From positions 16,359,221 through 16,423,220 of the forward strand of contig CM034607.1 of the NCBI GenBank assembly GCA_020091685.1: a DNA stretch of 64,000 nucleotides. Reading direction: 5' to 3'. Each line of letters opens with the position of its first letter. Position 1 is the first letter of the stretch. Positions 54,701 through 64,000 of the stretch are shown here, piece by piece. The DNA is from Lutjanus erythropterus. Its lineage: Eukaryota > Chordata > Actinopteri > Lutjaniformes > Lutjanidae. The notes beneath the pieces are model-generated. The model did not search any database, was not told the origin of the DNA, and was given only the letters and a program-made list of their open reading frames with translations. A program made the position numbers and the translations under genes.

Positions 54701-57615
54701 ACCTATTACAACTAACTAGAATCTAGTACAGAAAATCAAGTGGCTGTTACATTTAAGGCTGCAACCAAGTACTGTTTTCATTACAAATTATTTTCATGAT
54801 TGGTTGTTTAGTTTTTAAAATGTCAGAAAATGGTTAAAATGTCATTCAGTGTTTTCCAAAGCACAAGGTGTCATCCTCAAATGTCTAATTTTGTCCACAA
54901 ACCAATTAAATTTACTGTCACGGAAGAGTAAAGAAGTCAGGAAATATTAATGTTCAAGAAGCTGAAATTGAGTTTTTTCACTTTTTTCTTAAGGAAAATT
55001 ACTCAAACCAGTTAATCTTTCTCAAAATAGTTTGAGCTTAATGTAATGGTCGAAACCTAAATTGATTAATTGTGCAGCTCTAGTTAAATTTGTGAAATGA
55101 CATTCGGCTTAAATAAGACACAGCACCAGTAGCAACTCTCAGCTGACAGTCATATCCTTTTGGCCCTGGATGCTCTATTAAGTGTTTCACTGACAGACTG
55201 CATTTTCTCAGCAGATAACAACGGAAAACACTCCTATTTGATTAAACAGCAACATTGCATCAGAGAATCATGACATCCGCAGAGGCCTTTCAGATCTCAT
55301 TTTTGATGAATAGAGTGAGGACGCCCTTGTTACATCCGAAACATTAAAAAGTAGCACATGTGACTCACTGCCCCTGCCTTACACACGTCACAAGCAACTA
55401 TAATGCAACTGATTCTTAAGAAAAACAGAGGTTCCTAGAAGGCTAAATATAGCCTCAGCTTACCCCTCCCTTACACCGGGGTTACAACTGATTATTTTTG
55501 AGTTTTCTGATTTATCAATTGTTTAGATTATAAACTACCAAAAAGGACAAACTTTTAAAATGGTCCATGAGATAAGGATGTAGTAAAAACACTGTCACGT
55601 CCTAACATTAGAAAAGATTACATCCACTAAAGTTTGGCATCTATTTTATTAATGAATTGATTTTTAACATTGATTAATAATCATATAGTTGACTAGTTGT
55701 TTCAACGCTATCAAATCACAACTGCCTGACACATGCTGTGTTAGTCAGATGGTGCCAACACCACCAACAAATGACGTGAATTTTAACAAAGTTCTGCTTT
55801 CAAGAATTAGATTAGATGCATGAAAAGGGGGCTAAAGAAAGGGCGTGAAATAAGCGGAGGGAGAAAGTGTGACATCAGTGTTGGTCTTTCCAGAATGCTG
55901 AAGTCAGAGAAGATTCACTTACATAGGGCAACTCCACCGGCTGTGAGGTCACATGCAAAAATCTTAACTTCCCCAGGTTTACTCCAAACCACAGCCATGA
56001 ATAAGTCTGAACTTCCCCATCATTTATTCCGAACCGCAACCAGGTATTTTGGTGCTCCAGATGTGATGCAGATATTTGGCAGTAAAATACAAGTGTAGAG
56101 GCATGAATATTGTAGACTTAGAGGAAAAATTTTACACCAGCTATCCAGGATGTTCACATACTTCAAGAGTTAGGGTTATATTTTTCTTAACTTATGGGCA
56201 CTTGAAAAGTTGTCAGTTCATTATTCAAAAATACCTCTCACACATAGGGGCAGACAGTATGAGCAGTATAGAAAGTACACTGTTGTCAATTTGCCCTAGA
56301 GTATGGTATGAATTTTTGACTATACCGTTTTGACTGGTAGAGCCCTCCCTTTGCTTAACCAGGAAAAATTGTGCCAAGAGTTTGTTGCAGGATTTGTCAA
56401 CATTAGTCTGCTCCAGTTAATTGCAAAATGCAAGAGCCTACATTGCTTTGCCTTGAAAGGAAGAAATAGCTGAAAGAACCACACCGTCAAGCTTGCACAC
56501 TCTTCTTGAGTAAAGGTCATCATCTTAATCATGGCATCTCTGCCGACTTCCTCTCTGCATGTGTCTATGTATTTGAAGGAGTTCAGCCCCAACACAGAGA
56601 TCAGGAGAAAGGATGCAGGGTGATGGTAAAACCAAAATGTTAAAAGTACTGAATAAAAGAACGAAATCAGATCAGAGCTCTGACAAATTTTAAAATACGT
56701 GGCAATAAAGACTACGTAAAGACAGCTTAAGCTTTAGGTTGTTTCTAACAATGATTCATGGTTAAAAGGTCAGGCAGCAAGCAGAAAACTATAATCTGCA
56801 AATCATGTCAGACAGCACTTATAAGGGGTGATAGTACTAACTATTCTGGAGAGGAAAAACAGTTTTGTTTTTTCTCAATTTGTTATTTAAGTTTTGCACA
56901 TTATGTTTATAAAATACCTCTGTATTTTGTGCAATACGTCTTTGTAATACGGTAATAACCGCCATGCAGTTACCACTCCAGTTTTTTTTTTTTTACCCTT
57001 TTCTAAGTATTTATAATGAAATGATAGGAAAACGACTATACTGTGTTACACACATGTTAGCATTCATGCTACATACTGTGGCGTGATATAAATCTTAGGT
57101 GAAACTGTCCAGGCCTACAGGATAATCACTAGTATGGTGTGACAGCTTCCCTTCATGAGGAGATCACAGTCAATTCCATCATGAAGTGCACTGACTGAAC
57201 AGTTCACACACCCACTGCATATCATCGTGAATTAGCTAGTTACATTACATGCACTACGGTAATTTACTTCTCCAAAGAGGGCGATACAAACTGTACTGCC
57301 TCTTCGGGTATTATGGTAACAAAGCGAATGTTAACGGAAGTCATTGCTGAAGTTAATAATAACACACTGGGAATGGGAACCACGCCGTCTTTACACATGC
57401 AATACAAGCTAGCTCATAGTTGAAGGCTAGCGTGCTAACCAAACTGGCTAATGTTAGCGCGGCATGTGTCCTCAGCTCGCCGTATTACGGTTGCTACTGT
57501 TTGGATACTGACCGAGGTACAGCACGGTTGGGATAAAACCCCATCGGATGACAAACTGGCCGCACTGGAACAGCTGCTGCAGCCGCTGTTTGGTCTCTTT
57601 GCTCAGTTTAGCCAT
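51771..57615 (-). CDS. tomm7: tomm7, mitochondrial import receptor subunit TOM7 (complete, three coding exons, 55 residues)
   Basis: The CDS is the join, minus strand, of 57615-57513, 54623-54575 and 51786-51771, phases 1 and 2, all GT-AG. The protein is 55 residues, the usual vertebrate length, starting MAKLSKETKQRLQQLF, with the membrane segment near FVIRWGFIPTVLYLG, then FKRGADPGMPEPTVLSLLWG at the end. TOM7 is a small single-pass subunit of the outer-membrane TOM translocase that modulates complex assembly and supports PINK1 retention. The start at 57615 was chosen over an in-frame ATG at 57684 because it gives the family's N-terminus and length. It is transcribed opposite to il6; their 3' ends converge. 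Confidence 0.97.
51787..54574 (-). other. tomm7: tomm7 intron 2
   Basis: Contains a LINE reverse-transcriptase relic (53180-54030) and otherwise unassigned AT-rich sequence, including a short (AATC)n run near 52590-52608. No exon other than the flanking ones was recognised. Confidence 0.6.
53180..54030 (-). mobile_element. LINE reverse-transcriptase relic in tomm7 intron 2
   Basis: The minus frame 54030-53461 contains KEAGGPRGISALLLKPFADE, LFQLSVDTLTIPTIWKKAV and LLDPCQFACKNGRGTDDALN, early RT blocks of non-LTR retrotransposons, with a deletion between IWKKAV and the LLDP block. The conserved YxDD motif is missing. Downstream on the same strand, 53245-53180 resembles a LINE 3' tail: TCCTAAGGGAGTCGATAAAG then TATCTTATTTTA. 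Confidence 0.75.
54575..54623 (-). CDS. tomm7: tomm7 coding exon 2
   Basis: A 49-nt exon after a CACAG acceptor encodes FKRGADPGMPEPTVL plus two bases of Ser51; the donor is GTGAGG. It is too short to appear as an open frame by itself; it was found by searching for the conserved TOM7 tail. Confidence 0.96.
54753..55082. repeat. TAGGGCTGCAA-type hAT-like MITE in tomm7 intron 1
   Basis: TTAAGGCTGCAACCAAGTAC to GTGCAGCTCTAG, with TAAAATGTCAGAAAATGGTT and TTTGTCCACAAACC inside; a clear relative of 47304-47630. Confidence 0.8.
56770..57070 (+). repeat. hAT-like relic with partial zinc-finger coding, related to 143-620
   Basis: The frame reads KTIICKSCQTALIRGDSTNY, the first half of a BED-type finger (C-x2-C), then becomes untranslated repeat with TATTTAAGTTTTGCACATTA. 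Similar to the minus-strand copy near the left edge of the window. Confidence 0.55.
57513..57615 (-). CDS. tomm7: tomm7 coding exon 1
   Basis: Encodes residues 1-34 and the first base of Gly35: MAKLSKETKQRLQQLFQCGQ then FVIRWGFIPTVLYL. The donor reads G|GTCAGT. Two residues in the cytosolic helix (QC before GQF) differ from the mammalian form. The upstream in-frame extension beginning at 57684 is probably 5' UTR. Confidence 0.97.
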
Positions 57616-57890
57616 GTGTTTATCCCGATCAGCGGCGACGCTGCTACACCCAAGGACGAGGCAAGAGGAAATGACGCAGTACATCCGGCTGTTAAACCAT
57701 CCTTGTTTCTAGGAGGGAACCCCAGACCTGCGAAAGGTCTCGGGAGAGCGACCATTTTAACCGAAACCATTTGGTTTTAACTTTTTAACCATGAACTTTC
57801 CTAACCAAGCGTTTTTGCCTTTTAATTGTAACTACATCGTTGTCACATTATAAAACACAATCACCTAACACTACAAACAAAACGTACTAA

Positions 57891-57900
57891 TCTCGCGAGA
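57891..57900. promoter_or_regulatory. TCTCGCGAGA core promoter element
   Basis: The exact palindrome TCTCGCGAGA lies about 276 bp upstream of the tomm7 start codon. This motif is known from TATA-less, often bidirectional vertebrate CpG promoters. It supports a promoter between tomm7 and the hycc1 3' end. Confidence 0.65.
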
Positions 57901-57970
57901 GTTTCGCAAATCAATGGTCCCCTCTTAACGATCGTTAACCGACGTTGTCAACTCACCAATTTATCAGAGA

Positions 57971-57984
57971 CCGCCATCTTGCGG
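57971..57984 (-). promoter_or_regulatory. YY1 motif (AAGATGGCGG on the minus strand)
   Basis: The minus strand reads GCAAGATGGCGG, the activating YY1 element that typically sits just downstream of transcription starts with this orientation. It implies minus-strand transcription starting near 57990, about 375 bp upstream of the tomm7 start codon. A good donor follows at 57956. Confidence 0.6.
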
Positions 57985-58919
57985 ACTGACGTGTAACTGT
58001 CGTCTGTCTCAGATCACATATTGGCTATTGAATATAATTAAAGCTAAACTCTTCACACTTATTAAAAGCCAAATAAAACCATTTCAGAAATTTAAATGAC
58101 ATTCATCCATGTAATTAATTCTTGAGGAACTCATGAATCATCTCTGAAAAACCTGCCTGAGGGCTCAAAGGCGGATATTTTATTTATTGATTGATTTGAT
58201 GTATTTTCCTTATCTTTTTATTATGAGTTTTTATCTTTTGTCCTCAGCAACACCTGTGGTTATCCTGCTATTTCATATCAGTATGGAAGCAGTGAGAAAG
58301 GTCTATCGGGCCTTATCAATATCTTCCGGCCCAAATTCAGCCCTGATTTTGACATTCAAACTAAGCTTTTAGTTAACACTATTTTAGCAATACCTGCAGG
58401 CTGGTTTTAACGGGGTCCAGACAGGTTGCGAATAAGACATTTTTAGGTCAGAAGACCAAACACTGATGATATGAGAGATATGCCAATCTGTTTTTGAGAT
58501 AATTACTAAGACCTGATGTTAACAACATTTCCTTGAGATCACTGAGTGTCATTATACATGCCTGAGTAGTTTCAGTTGTGTTCAGTTTAGTTGTTCCCCC
58601 ACGGAGTAAATCACCTTCCCAACAAAGTTAATTAGAGACCTACAGCCAGGTTTCAGCTATATTTTTTCACACGGAGCCAGATATGGGCTCAAATATTAAA
58701 AAGTTTCTGATCGGGGAGTCCTGGTAGCACAGCTGGTATAATATTCAGACAACACTGCCATTTTACAGTGTTGTCAGACCGATTACATATAATCTATACA
58801 TTACATATGATCTATACAAAGATGTACCACAATTTCATGTTTGTGAGAGACACAGATTCTGCATTTATCATTGTAATGACTGGCGATACAAACACAAAAA
58901 CATAACTGAGTACACAAAT

Positions 58920-60594
58920 GAAATATAGAAACACTTTATTCCCAGAAGTCATAGCAGTGAGTTATCTTCAGACATAGAAAGGCCAATATAAACCAACTTT
59001 AGTACAACAGTATGATGTACAACAAGAGCTTACCCATTCACATTCTGTAAACCCACATACAGAAACACGATGATTGTTATTGTCCCACCAAGCTACTGTA
59101 TGGACACTCGACGGCTCTAGTACACAGATGACAGAACACACTTTTGCTTGAAGGGCAGGGCAGCGTGAGCGCTTGATTTAGGACATCAAATGTAGCAGAT
59201 GGGTTGAGTTTAATTTCCTTTTTTGGTACAAGAGAATATCACCGTGTCATGTGACGTGATGATGATGATGTGAACAACAAGGAGGGGACACAGGAAACAC
59301 ATCACCAAAGTACTACAAACAGCTGGAATGGTGGGTGGAGCGAAAGAAAGGACCGATGCTTTGTTGCCCCGTTCGAGAGGATAAAGTTCAGTTGCAGTTT
59401 TGCCATCAGAGTATTTTACCTCTGTGCAAGTAGATGGACTCCAAGTCTGTGTGCTTTTTGTTTTGCATGTGAGAATTGTAGAAATCCGCACGGAGCAACA
59501 AAGCATATTGCTCTCACAGGAAAATTCCACAGGTGAGAGTCAAACCTCTTGTTCATCATAAGAAAATACCAAAGTTGAGAACACAAATTGTTTGCTCTTT
59601 CAAGTGCAAAAGTCAATACTTAAAATCATACGCGCCCATCGTCCCCCACCGTCAAAATCATCCTCGTCATTTGTCAGAAGTTTAATTTTTGCCATTGAAT
59701 ACACAGCAATTCAGGAAAAAGTGCTAGAGGAGCAAGAGGGAGGGACACAAATATTGCTTCTCCATTACCATGACAACACTGTGCAACTGTAAACATGAAG
59801 AATCGATTTTTATCATACTGGTTGATTATTTAGTGGTCGTTTTCCTGATGTTTTAAGGGAAGAATACAGATTTTCTTTTTTTTTAAAGAAGCACAGCTGT
59901 AACTAGTGTGAACAGTTTGGGTAATCATCCCAATAGATGGAAAACACTGAATAGGAAAGATTCATATTGCTGTGGGAAGGGATCTATAATTTTCTTTAAA
60001 AAAAGTAGCAGAAACACTTGTTTCAACTTTGAGAATCATACCTTGATCATTTTATCAATCAGCAGCCTTTATTCTAAAAACAACTGCACACATACACACA
60101 TACAGTATACACACACTCAAGCATGCTCACACATACATCTGCCCTCTGACAAACCTGGGCACGGTCGGGATGGATGTATGGAAAAGCCATGCAGGGCAAC
60201 AAATGCCAATTAAAATACTTTCCCACACAGTTTGTTTTTAGTAATGAGTTTTAAGTGCACCCATCTACGACAGGCTGCTCTGCGACGGAGTGCAGTTTTG
60301 TCCTGGCACGACTTCACGGCGACAGTGCACTGGTACAAATCGTTGAAGCGGGAGGCGGCATCCCTGACACGCCACCTCCATCAGGCCCAGAGGAAACTCC
60401 GCTGGGATGTCTGAGTGGAGCAGGGCAGCAGGATGGTTTACAGCACAGAGAGTCAACAACATTAAAACAGGAGTGACGAGGGAACCGGCGGGAGTGTTCG
60501 TTCACGTATTTGCGGTTGGCATGGCTTGGAGTTCCAGGTCACAGGTACAGGGTCACAGGATCAGAGGCGAGGCTTCAGGTCAGTCACAAAGGGT
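58920..60594 (-). other. hycc1: hycc1 3' UTR (about 1.66 kb) with polyadenylation signal at 58935-58940
   Basis: Minus-strand AATAAA at 58940-58935 is about 1.65 kb past the stop, a UTR length usual for this gene family. The stretch contains CA-rich microsatellite sequence near 60085-60125 and no other gene. Confidence 0.6.
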
Positions 60595-61112
60595 TCAGAG
60601 GTCAGAGCCGAGGTGCACGCTGATGCTGGGAGAGCGCTGCGTGTGGTTCGGCGCCGGACTCAAGTACCCCAGCCCTTCCTCCTGCAGGCTGCATGAGTAG
60701 CGGCCGGCTTCGGAGGCGGTGTGGTTGCTGGAGGGAGGGGCGTTGCCACTGGCCACCTGCTCGAAGGAGCGGGAGAAGACGGCGCTGGCGGTGCGCGTCA
60801 GGCTGGTGAGAGCTCCTGCCTTGGGCACTGATTGGCTGGAAGTGAGCGTCAGTCGCTTGACGGACAGCTCTGTGTTCTCGCTGGCGGCCCGGCCTGTTGT
60901 CAGAGGGCCCGCCTCCTTGTCCTTGTCCTTGCTGGTGCGCCCGCCGAGCCTACACTTCTTCATGGCCTTGGCCCCCAGGTTCAACGTGGTGACGCTGTTG
61001 CTGATAGTGATGGTGGGTGGGGTCATGTCAGGCCCCACACCGCCTGGCCACACCCCTTCATCCACCTCCGAAATATCCATCAGCTCATCCGGGGAACCCA
61101 GATCCACTGCGT
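60595..61112 (-). CDS. hycc1: hycc1 (fam126a, hyccin) last coding exon, partial gene
   Basis: After a CTCACAG acceptor the minus strand encodes 171 residues to the TGA at 60597-60595. Blocks match the hyccin C-terminus in order: ELMDISEVDEG, ENTELSVKRLTLTSSQS, AVFSRSFEQV, YSCSLQEEGL, and the end SPSISVHLGSDL. Hyccin is a cytosolic scaffold that, with TTC7 and EFR3, brings PI4KIII-alpha to the plasma membrane; loss in humans causes a hypomyelinating leukodystrophy. This exon is the disordered, Ser-rich tail, not the folded helical domain. The first two bases complete a codon from an upstream exon, which I could not find before the right edge. Plus-strand frames of 147 and 119 residues over the exon are antisense shadows. 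Confidence 0.93.
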
Positions 61113-61262
61113 CTGTGAGACAGACAGACAGACAGAGGGAGACAAAACAAGCACTGAAATGAAAAACAGGAGCACGCAGAAGAAAGATTAGTCATCTGTC
61201 ATCCAGCCCATCTGATCCAATCAAATTACTGAGCTCAACATGCTTCAGAAATAATATATTAT

Positions 61263-62016
61263 ACATTTAAGGAGTAATATGTAAAACCCTAGTGGAATAT
61301 TAAAGAGGCTGAACTTCTATTTAATATATGATCTGCAGTTGAAGTGAGACTGTTTAGCAAAACAGAACATACTAGCTGTAGCATGGATGAGAGCAGTCCA
61401 TCTGAGTATTTCGCTCCTGTGTCACGCCCCCATCCATTTTTGTGTGAAAACAATAACTCTAATTTGACTGGCTGTAAGTACAAATTCATCAGTCTTTGAC
61501 AGTTTAACTGCAAAGAGTAAGAAAACTGTATTGCTTTGCAGCTATTAGGGGCTCAAATCCTATGGCCAGTCAGGGGAACAAATATGTGTGTCAGAATCAG
61601 CATCATTACATAGAAAAAATAAAGAACTAGGGGTCCTTTCAGATGTTTTGCTACTGTTGAACCAAACCACATTCCGAAAACGTGTTTTATGGGTTGGCCA
61701 CATTTTTTCACAGTAAAAACTCTAGTTACACCATCACTAAGACTCTTTTCTCATTCACTTCAATCTATAGGCACGATCATTTACTCAGTGACCCTTACAA
61801 ACCTACATACCAACTGGCTGCTTTCACGGTGCTTGTTTTCACTCAAAGGGAGGCAAGGTCATTCTCAAGACAGGAACGTGACATATGGTGGGTCGCACCC
61901 ACGGCTGTCTGAGAAGTCACTATTTTGATTTTATGTTTCCTTAATCTCTGATGACACTTTAGTGTCATTTTAGGATTTAGAATAGTTAATATATTACATA
62001 TTTCTCCTTTAAATGT
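61263..62016. repeat. TIR element in the hycc1 intron
   Basis: ACATTTAAGGAGTAATATGT at the left and its inverse (ACATATTTCTCCTTTAAATGT) at the right, 754 bp apart. Related ends are seen near 28390 (TTTAAAGAGCAATATGTAAC). Confidence 0.75.
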
Positions 62017-62083
62017 GTTGTGTTTGGGGTCCTAGACGTTGAGCTTTGTGTTGGGCTGAATGACAGAGGAGCTCCATCACTGT

Positions 62084-62098
62084 CCAGCAGGTGGCGCC
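62084..62098 (+). promoter_or_regulatory. CTCF-like binding site
   Basis: CCAGCAGGTGGCGCC matches the CTCF core consensus (CCA-S-YAG-RKGGCR). It lies in the hycc1 intron. Occupancy is inferred only from the motif. Confidence 0.55.
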
Positions 62099-62947
62099 TT
62101 CACACTGTAACCTCAGCTAACAGGGCCTTCTCGCCACCTGACATGAGACAATGCAGGCTGTGTATTCGAGCCCTGCACACAGGTTAGGTTAACAGTCAGT
62201 GGTTTATTGGCAAAGGAGTGCATGTTTTGTCCCAAAGGCAGGAGAGGACAGAGTCTAAGCCTAGGAAAGACCACACAGGGAAAGTAAAGGAAGGCAAACA
62301 AAGGCACAAATAAGTCAACCCTAAATACACGGTTTCCTCCTCACTAACTCTAAATACACACAAACAAATTGACATCTGTCCTGCTTTCTTCAAGGCATGC
62401 ATCCACACCTGTGTGAGTGGGCAACCACCCGCGTATGAACAACTACACACTTGTGATCTGATGCTATCACTGTAACTTAACACCTGTAAACAGCTGGTAA
62501 ACAGACAGATAGGCAGGTCCTGTTAAAATCTTTCATGGTCAGATTTCTCCTGTTCAGAAAAAGAGACAGACAGGAGTCATGAAATTTGAGTCGAGATTTA
62601 ACATCGTGAACGGCCTTTGCTTCAAATAATTCAAGACCTGCATATCTTTCCTCAGCTCCTAGCTACCAGTCAGAAGGAAGTAATCTGTCTCCAGGTGCAA
62701 CCCAGGGGTAACGTGTTGAGGCGTACCGATGTATCTGGGTCTGGCACTGCTAATATTTTTATGATTCAAGGTCATCAGGCGTTTTTGTTATCAGTGACCT
62801 GACGTCAGGATTTAAAGCAAGTTTTACTAAACAAGATAAGCTAGCAAGAGAGTTTGCAGCTTTATATCTACAACATGTGGGTCATATTTGCTGTTCATAA
62901 AGCTGTTTTCATACCTGTAGTTTATGTTCCTTGTTTTACTGATCTGC

Positions 62948-63579
62948 TTTTAAAGGGACAGTTTGGATTATTTGGTGCGGGTTTGTATGATCTATTAGTC
63001 CACTTGTCAGTGTATTAGCAACAGTAGACGGCGGTGCACACCCCACGTTTGGAGACACAGAGAGAAGGACCAGCACGGAAGCTAAGCAATGATCTGCTGT
63101 CGACGGGGTCAGCAACAAAAGGTATGTTAGCTACTTAAAAGAATCAATATCAGTTTATGTGTAATATTTAGAATATTTTGACACACTTTTCCATCAAGAA
63201 AACACTGTTAAATAAGCCAAATATCTTTCTGTCCAAACCAACCAAACTCCATAGGTGAAATCAGTAACTTCCTCGCAGAACACAAGAGTTGCTGGTTTCC
63301 GTCTGCTAGTTTGTTTGTGTGATTGTGTGACTTTGTATCATTTATATCTTCTGTGAGTCTGAACCATCCTTTTAAACACCAAACTACCAGACAGAGGAAG
63401 CAGCACACCAGAAACTCCTGTGATCTCTGAGGTAAAATTCCTAATTTTGTATGCTGGCACCCCTTTCTGCTTCTCCAAACTGGAGGCCTGCCGATAGGCA
63501 TCTACTGTAGCTAATACACTGACTGTGGATGAGTACCTCATACAACAACACATTAAATAATCCAAAATGTCCTTTTAAT
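62948..63579. repeat. TIR element in the hycc1 intron, second family
   Basis: TTTTAAAGGGACAGTTTGGA at the left and its inverse (TCCAAAATGTCCTTTTAAT) at the right, 632 bp. The interior has CACGGAAGCTAAGCAATGAT, an abundant string of fish repeats. Confidence 0.75.
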
Positions 63580-64000
63580 TTGATCCATTCAACATAAACA
63601 CATCACATTATTTTGATTGCACGATTCAGCCAAGCACATTCGATTATTATGCATCTTTCACAGGTTATTGATTTGTTATTCAGTTAAATAATTAATTGGA
63701 TTTGAAGGAATCTCAGCAGGAGATTCTCATGAGGAAGCTGTAGCAACAAAGGAGAGAGTAGATGAGTGAATGACGTTGGATAGACAGATGAGAGGAATAG
63801 TGCAATTAGGCGAAGAGAGAGGTTGGTGGAGCCCAGCGTAAAAGGTAAAGGGGGAAGTCATCATGCAGCTTTTCAGACCACGCCCCCACACACGGTTACC
63901 TAGGTTACCCCAGGAGTGGGGCAGGGGGAAGGAGGGGCAGGACCTTAGTACTGGCTCCTCCCTGTGGAGGCCGACCCAGAACCCTCATTCTCCACCATTC

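Larger units (their letters stand above)
54624..57512 (-). other. tomm7: tomm7 intron 1
   Basis: Contains TAGGGCTGCAA-type repeats (54753-55082 and a diverged relative near 55487-55715) and a hAT-like relic (56770-57070). 55720-56760 shows no gene. Confidence 0.6.
57616..58934. other. Gap between tomm7 start and hycc1 3' end: promoter then unassigned sequence
   Basis: 57616-57990 is relatively CpG-rich and holds the TCTCGCGAGA and YY1 motifs. 58000-58930 is AT-rich with no gene recognised; a tRNA-like string GGTAGCACAGCTGGTA near 58725 may be a decayed SINE head. Confidence 0.5.
61113..64000 (-). other. hycc1: hycc1 intron upstream of the last exon (incomplete)
   Basis: No further hyccin exon was found. 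Two TIR repeats (61263-62016 and 62948-63579) and a CTCF-like site are listed separately. A (GACA)n-like run on the plus strand at about 61118-61135 abuts the acceptor as a pyrimidine-rich tract on the transcribed strand. 62100-62940 and 63580-64000 hold nothing I recognise. Confidence 0.55.

Noticed and set aside
57616-57684. Extended tomm7 N-terminus from the ATG at 57684
   Set aside because: TOM7 proteins begin at the MxKLSKE position and are 55 residues long; the extension has no family support.
60719-61191. 147- and 119-codon plus-strand frames
   Set aside because: They are antisense shadows of the hycc1 last exon, whose minus-strand reading matches hyccin motifs.
63840-64000. A further hycc1 exon at the right edge
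   Set aside because: GC-rich sequence with possible splice-like strings, but no hyccin residues such as the GHRW block could be read in any minus frame.

Overview
The window is vertebrate nuclear DNA from a ray-finned fish, most likely a percomorph (perch-like) teleost. The evidence is compact multi-exon genes with GT-AG introns, long (TG/CA)n microsatellites, and many interspersed repeats of types typical of percomorph genomes (hAT-like and other terminal-inverted-repeat elements, Tc1 and pogo-like elements, CR1/L2-like LINEs). Nothing bacterial is present. Most open reading frames in the window are chance frames in microsatellites, repeats or antisense to real exons.

Four protein genes can be read. 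From left to right: (1) the 5' part of rapgef5 on the minus strand, five coding exons between 25492 and 5861, encoding the N-terminus and a DEP domain, with the rest of the gene off the left edge or not recognised; (2) il6 (interleukin-6) on the plus strand, complete, five coding exons between 46486 and 49288, 212 residues; (3) tomm7 on the minus strand, complete, three coding exons between 57615 and 51771, 55 residues; (4) the last coding exon of hycc1 (fam126a, hyccin) on the minus strand, 61112 to 60595, with the upstream exons beyond the right edge. Gene order and all four orientations match the mammalian RAPGEF5 - IL6 - TOMM7 - HYCC1 segment, but no STEAP1B-like gene was found between rapgef5 and il6.

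Regions: 1-5860 holds repeats downstream of (or in an intron of) rapgef5. 5861-25492 holds rapgef5 exons 1-5, with a 14.9 kb first intron full of transposon remnants, including a three-deep nest. 25493-46485 is intergenic and mostly repeats: two Tc1-type elements, one carrying a retroelement tail, a hAT transposase relic and a decayed LINE. 46370-49850 is il6 with a kB site and TATA box in front and AU-rich elements behind. 51400-57980 is tomm7, with a LINE reverse-transcriptase relic in intron 2 and a CpG-containing promoter with TCTCGCGAGA and YY1 motifs. 58920-64000 is the hycc1 3' UTR, last exon and intron, which contains a CTCF-like site.

The genes do not form a pathway. il6 is an inducible cytokine gene (inflammatory promoter motifs, unstable-message 3' UTR) among housekeeping or developmental neighbours. 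The most notable observation is that the predicted IL-6 protein matches the IL-6/G-CSF family signature everywhere except its second cysteine, which is tyrosine here, while a cysteine lies in the last helix. No wholly new biological system was found.
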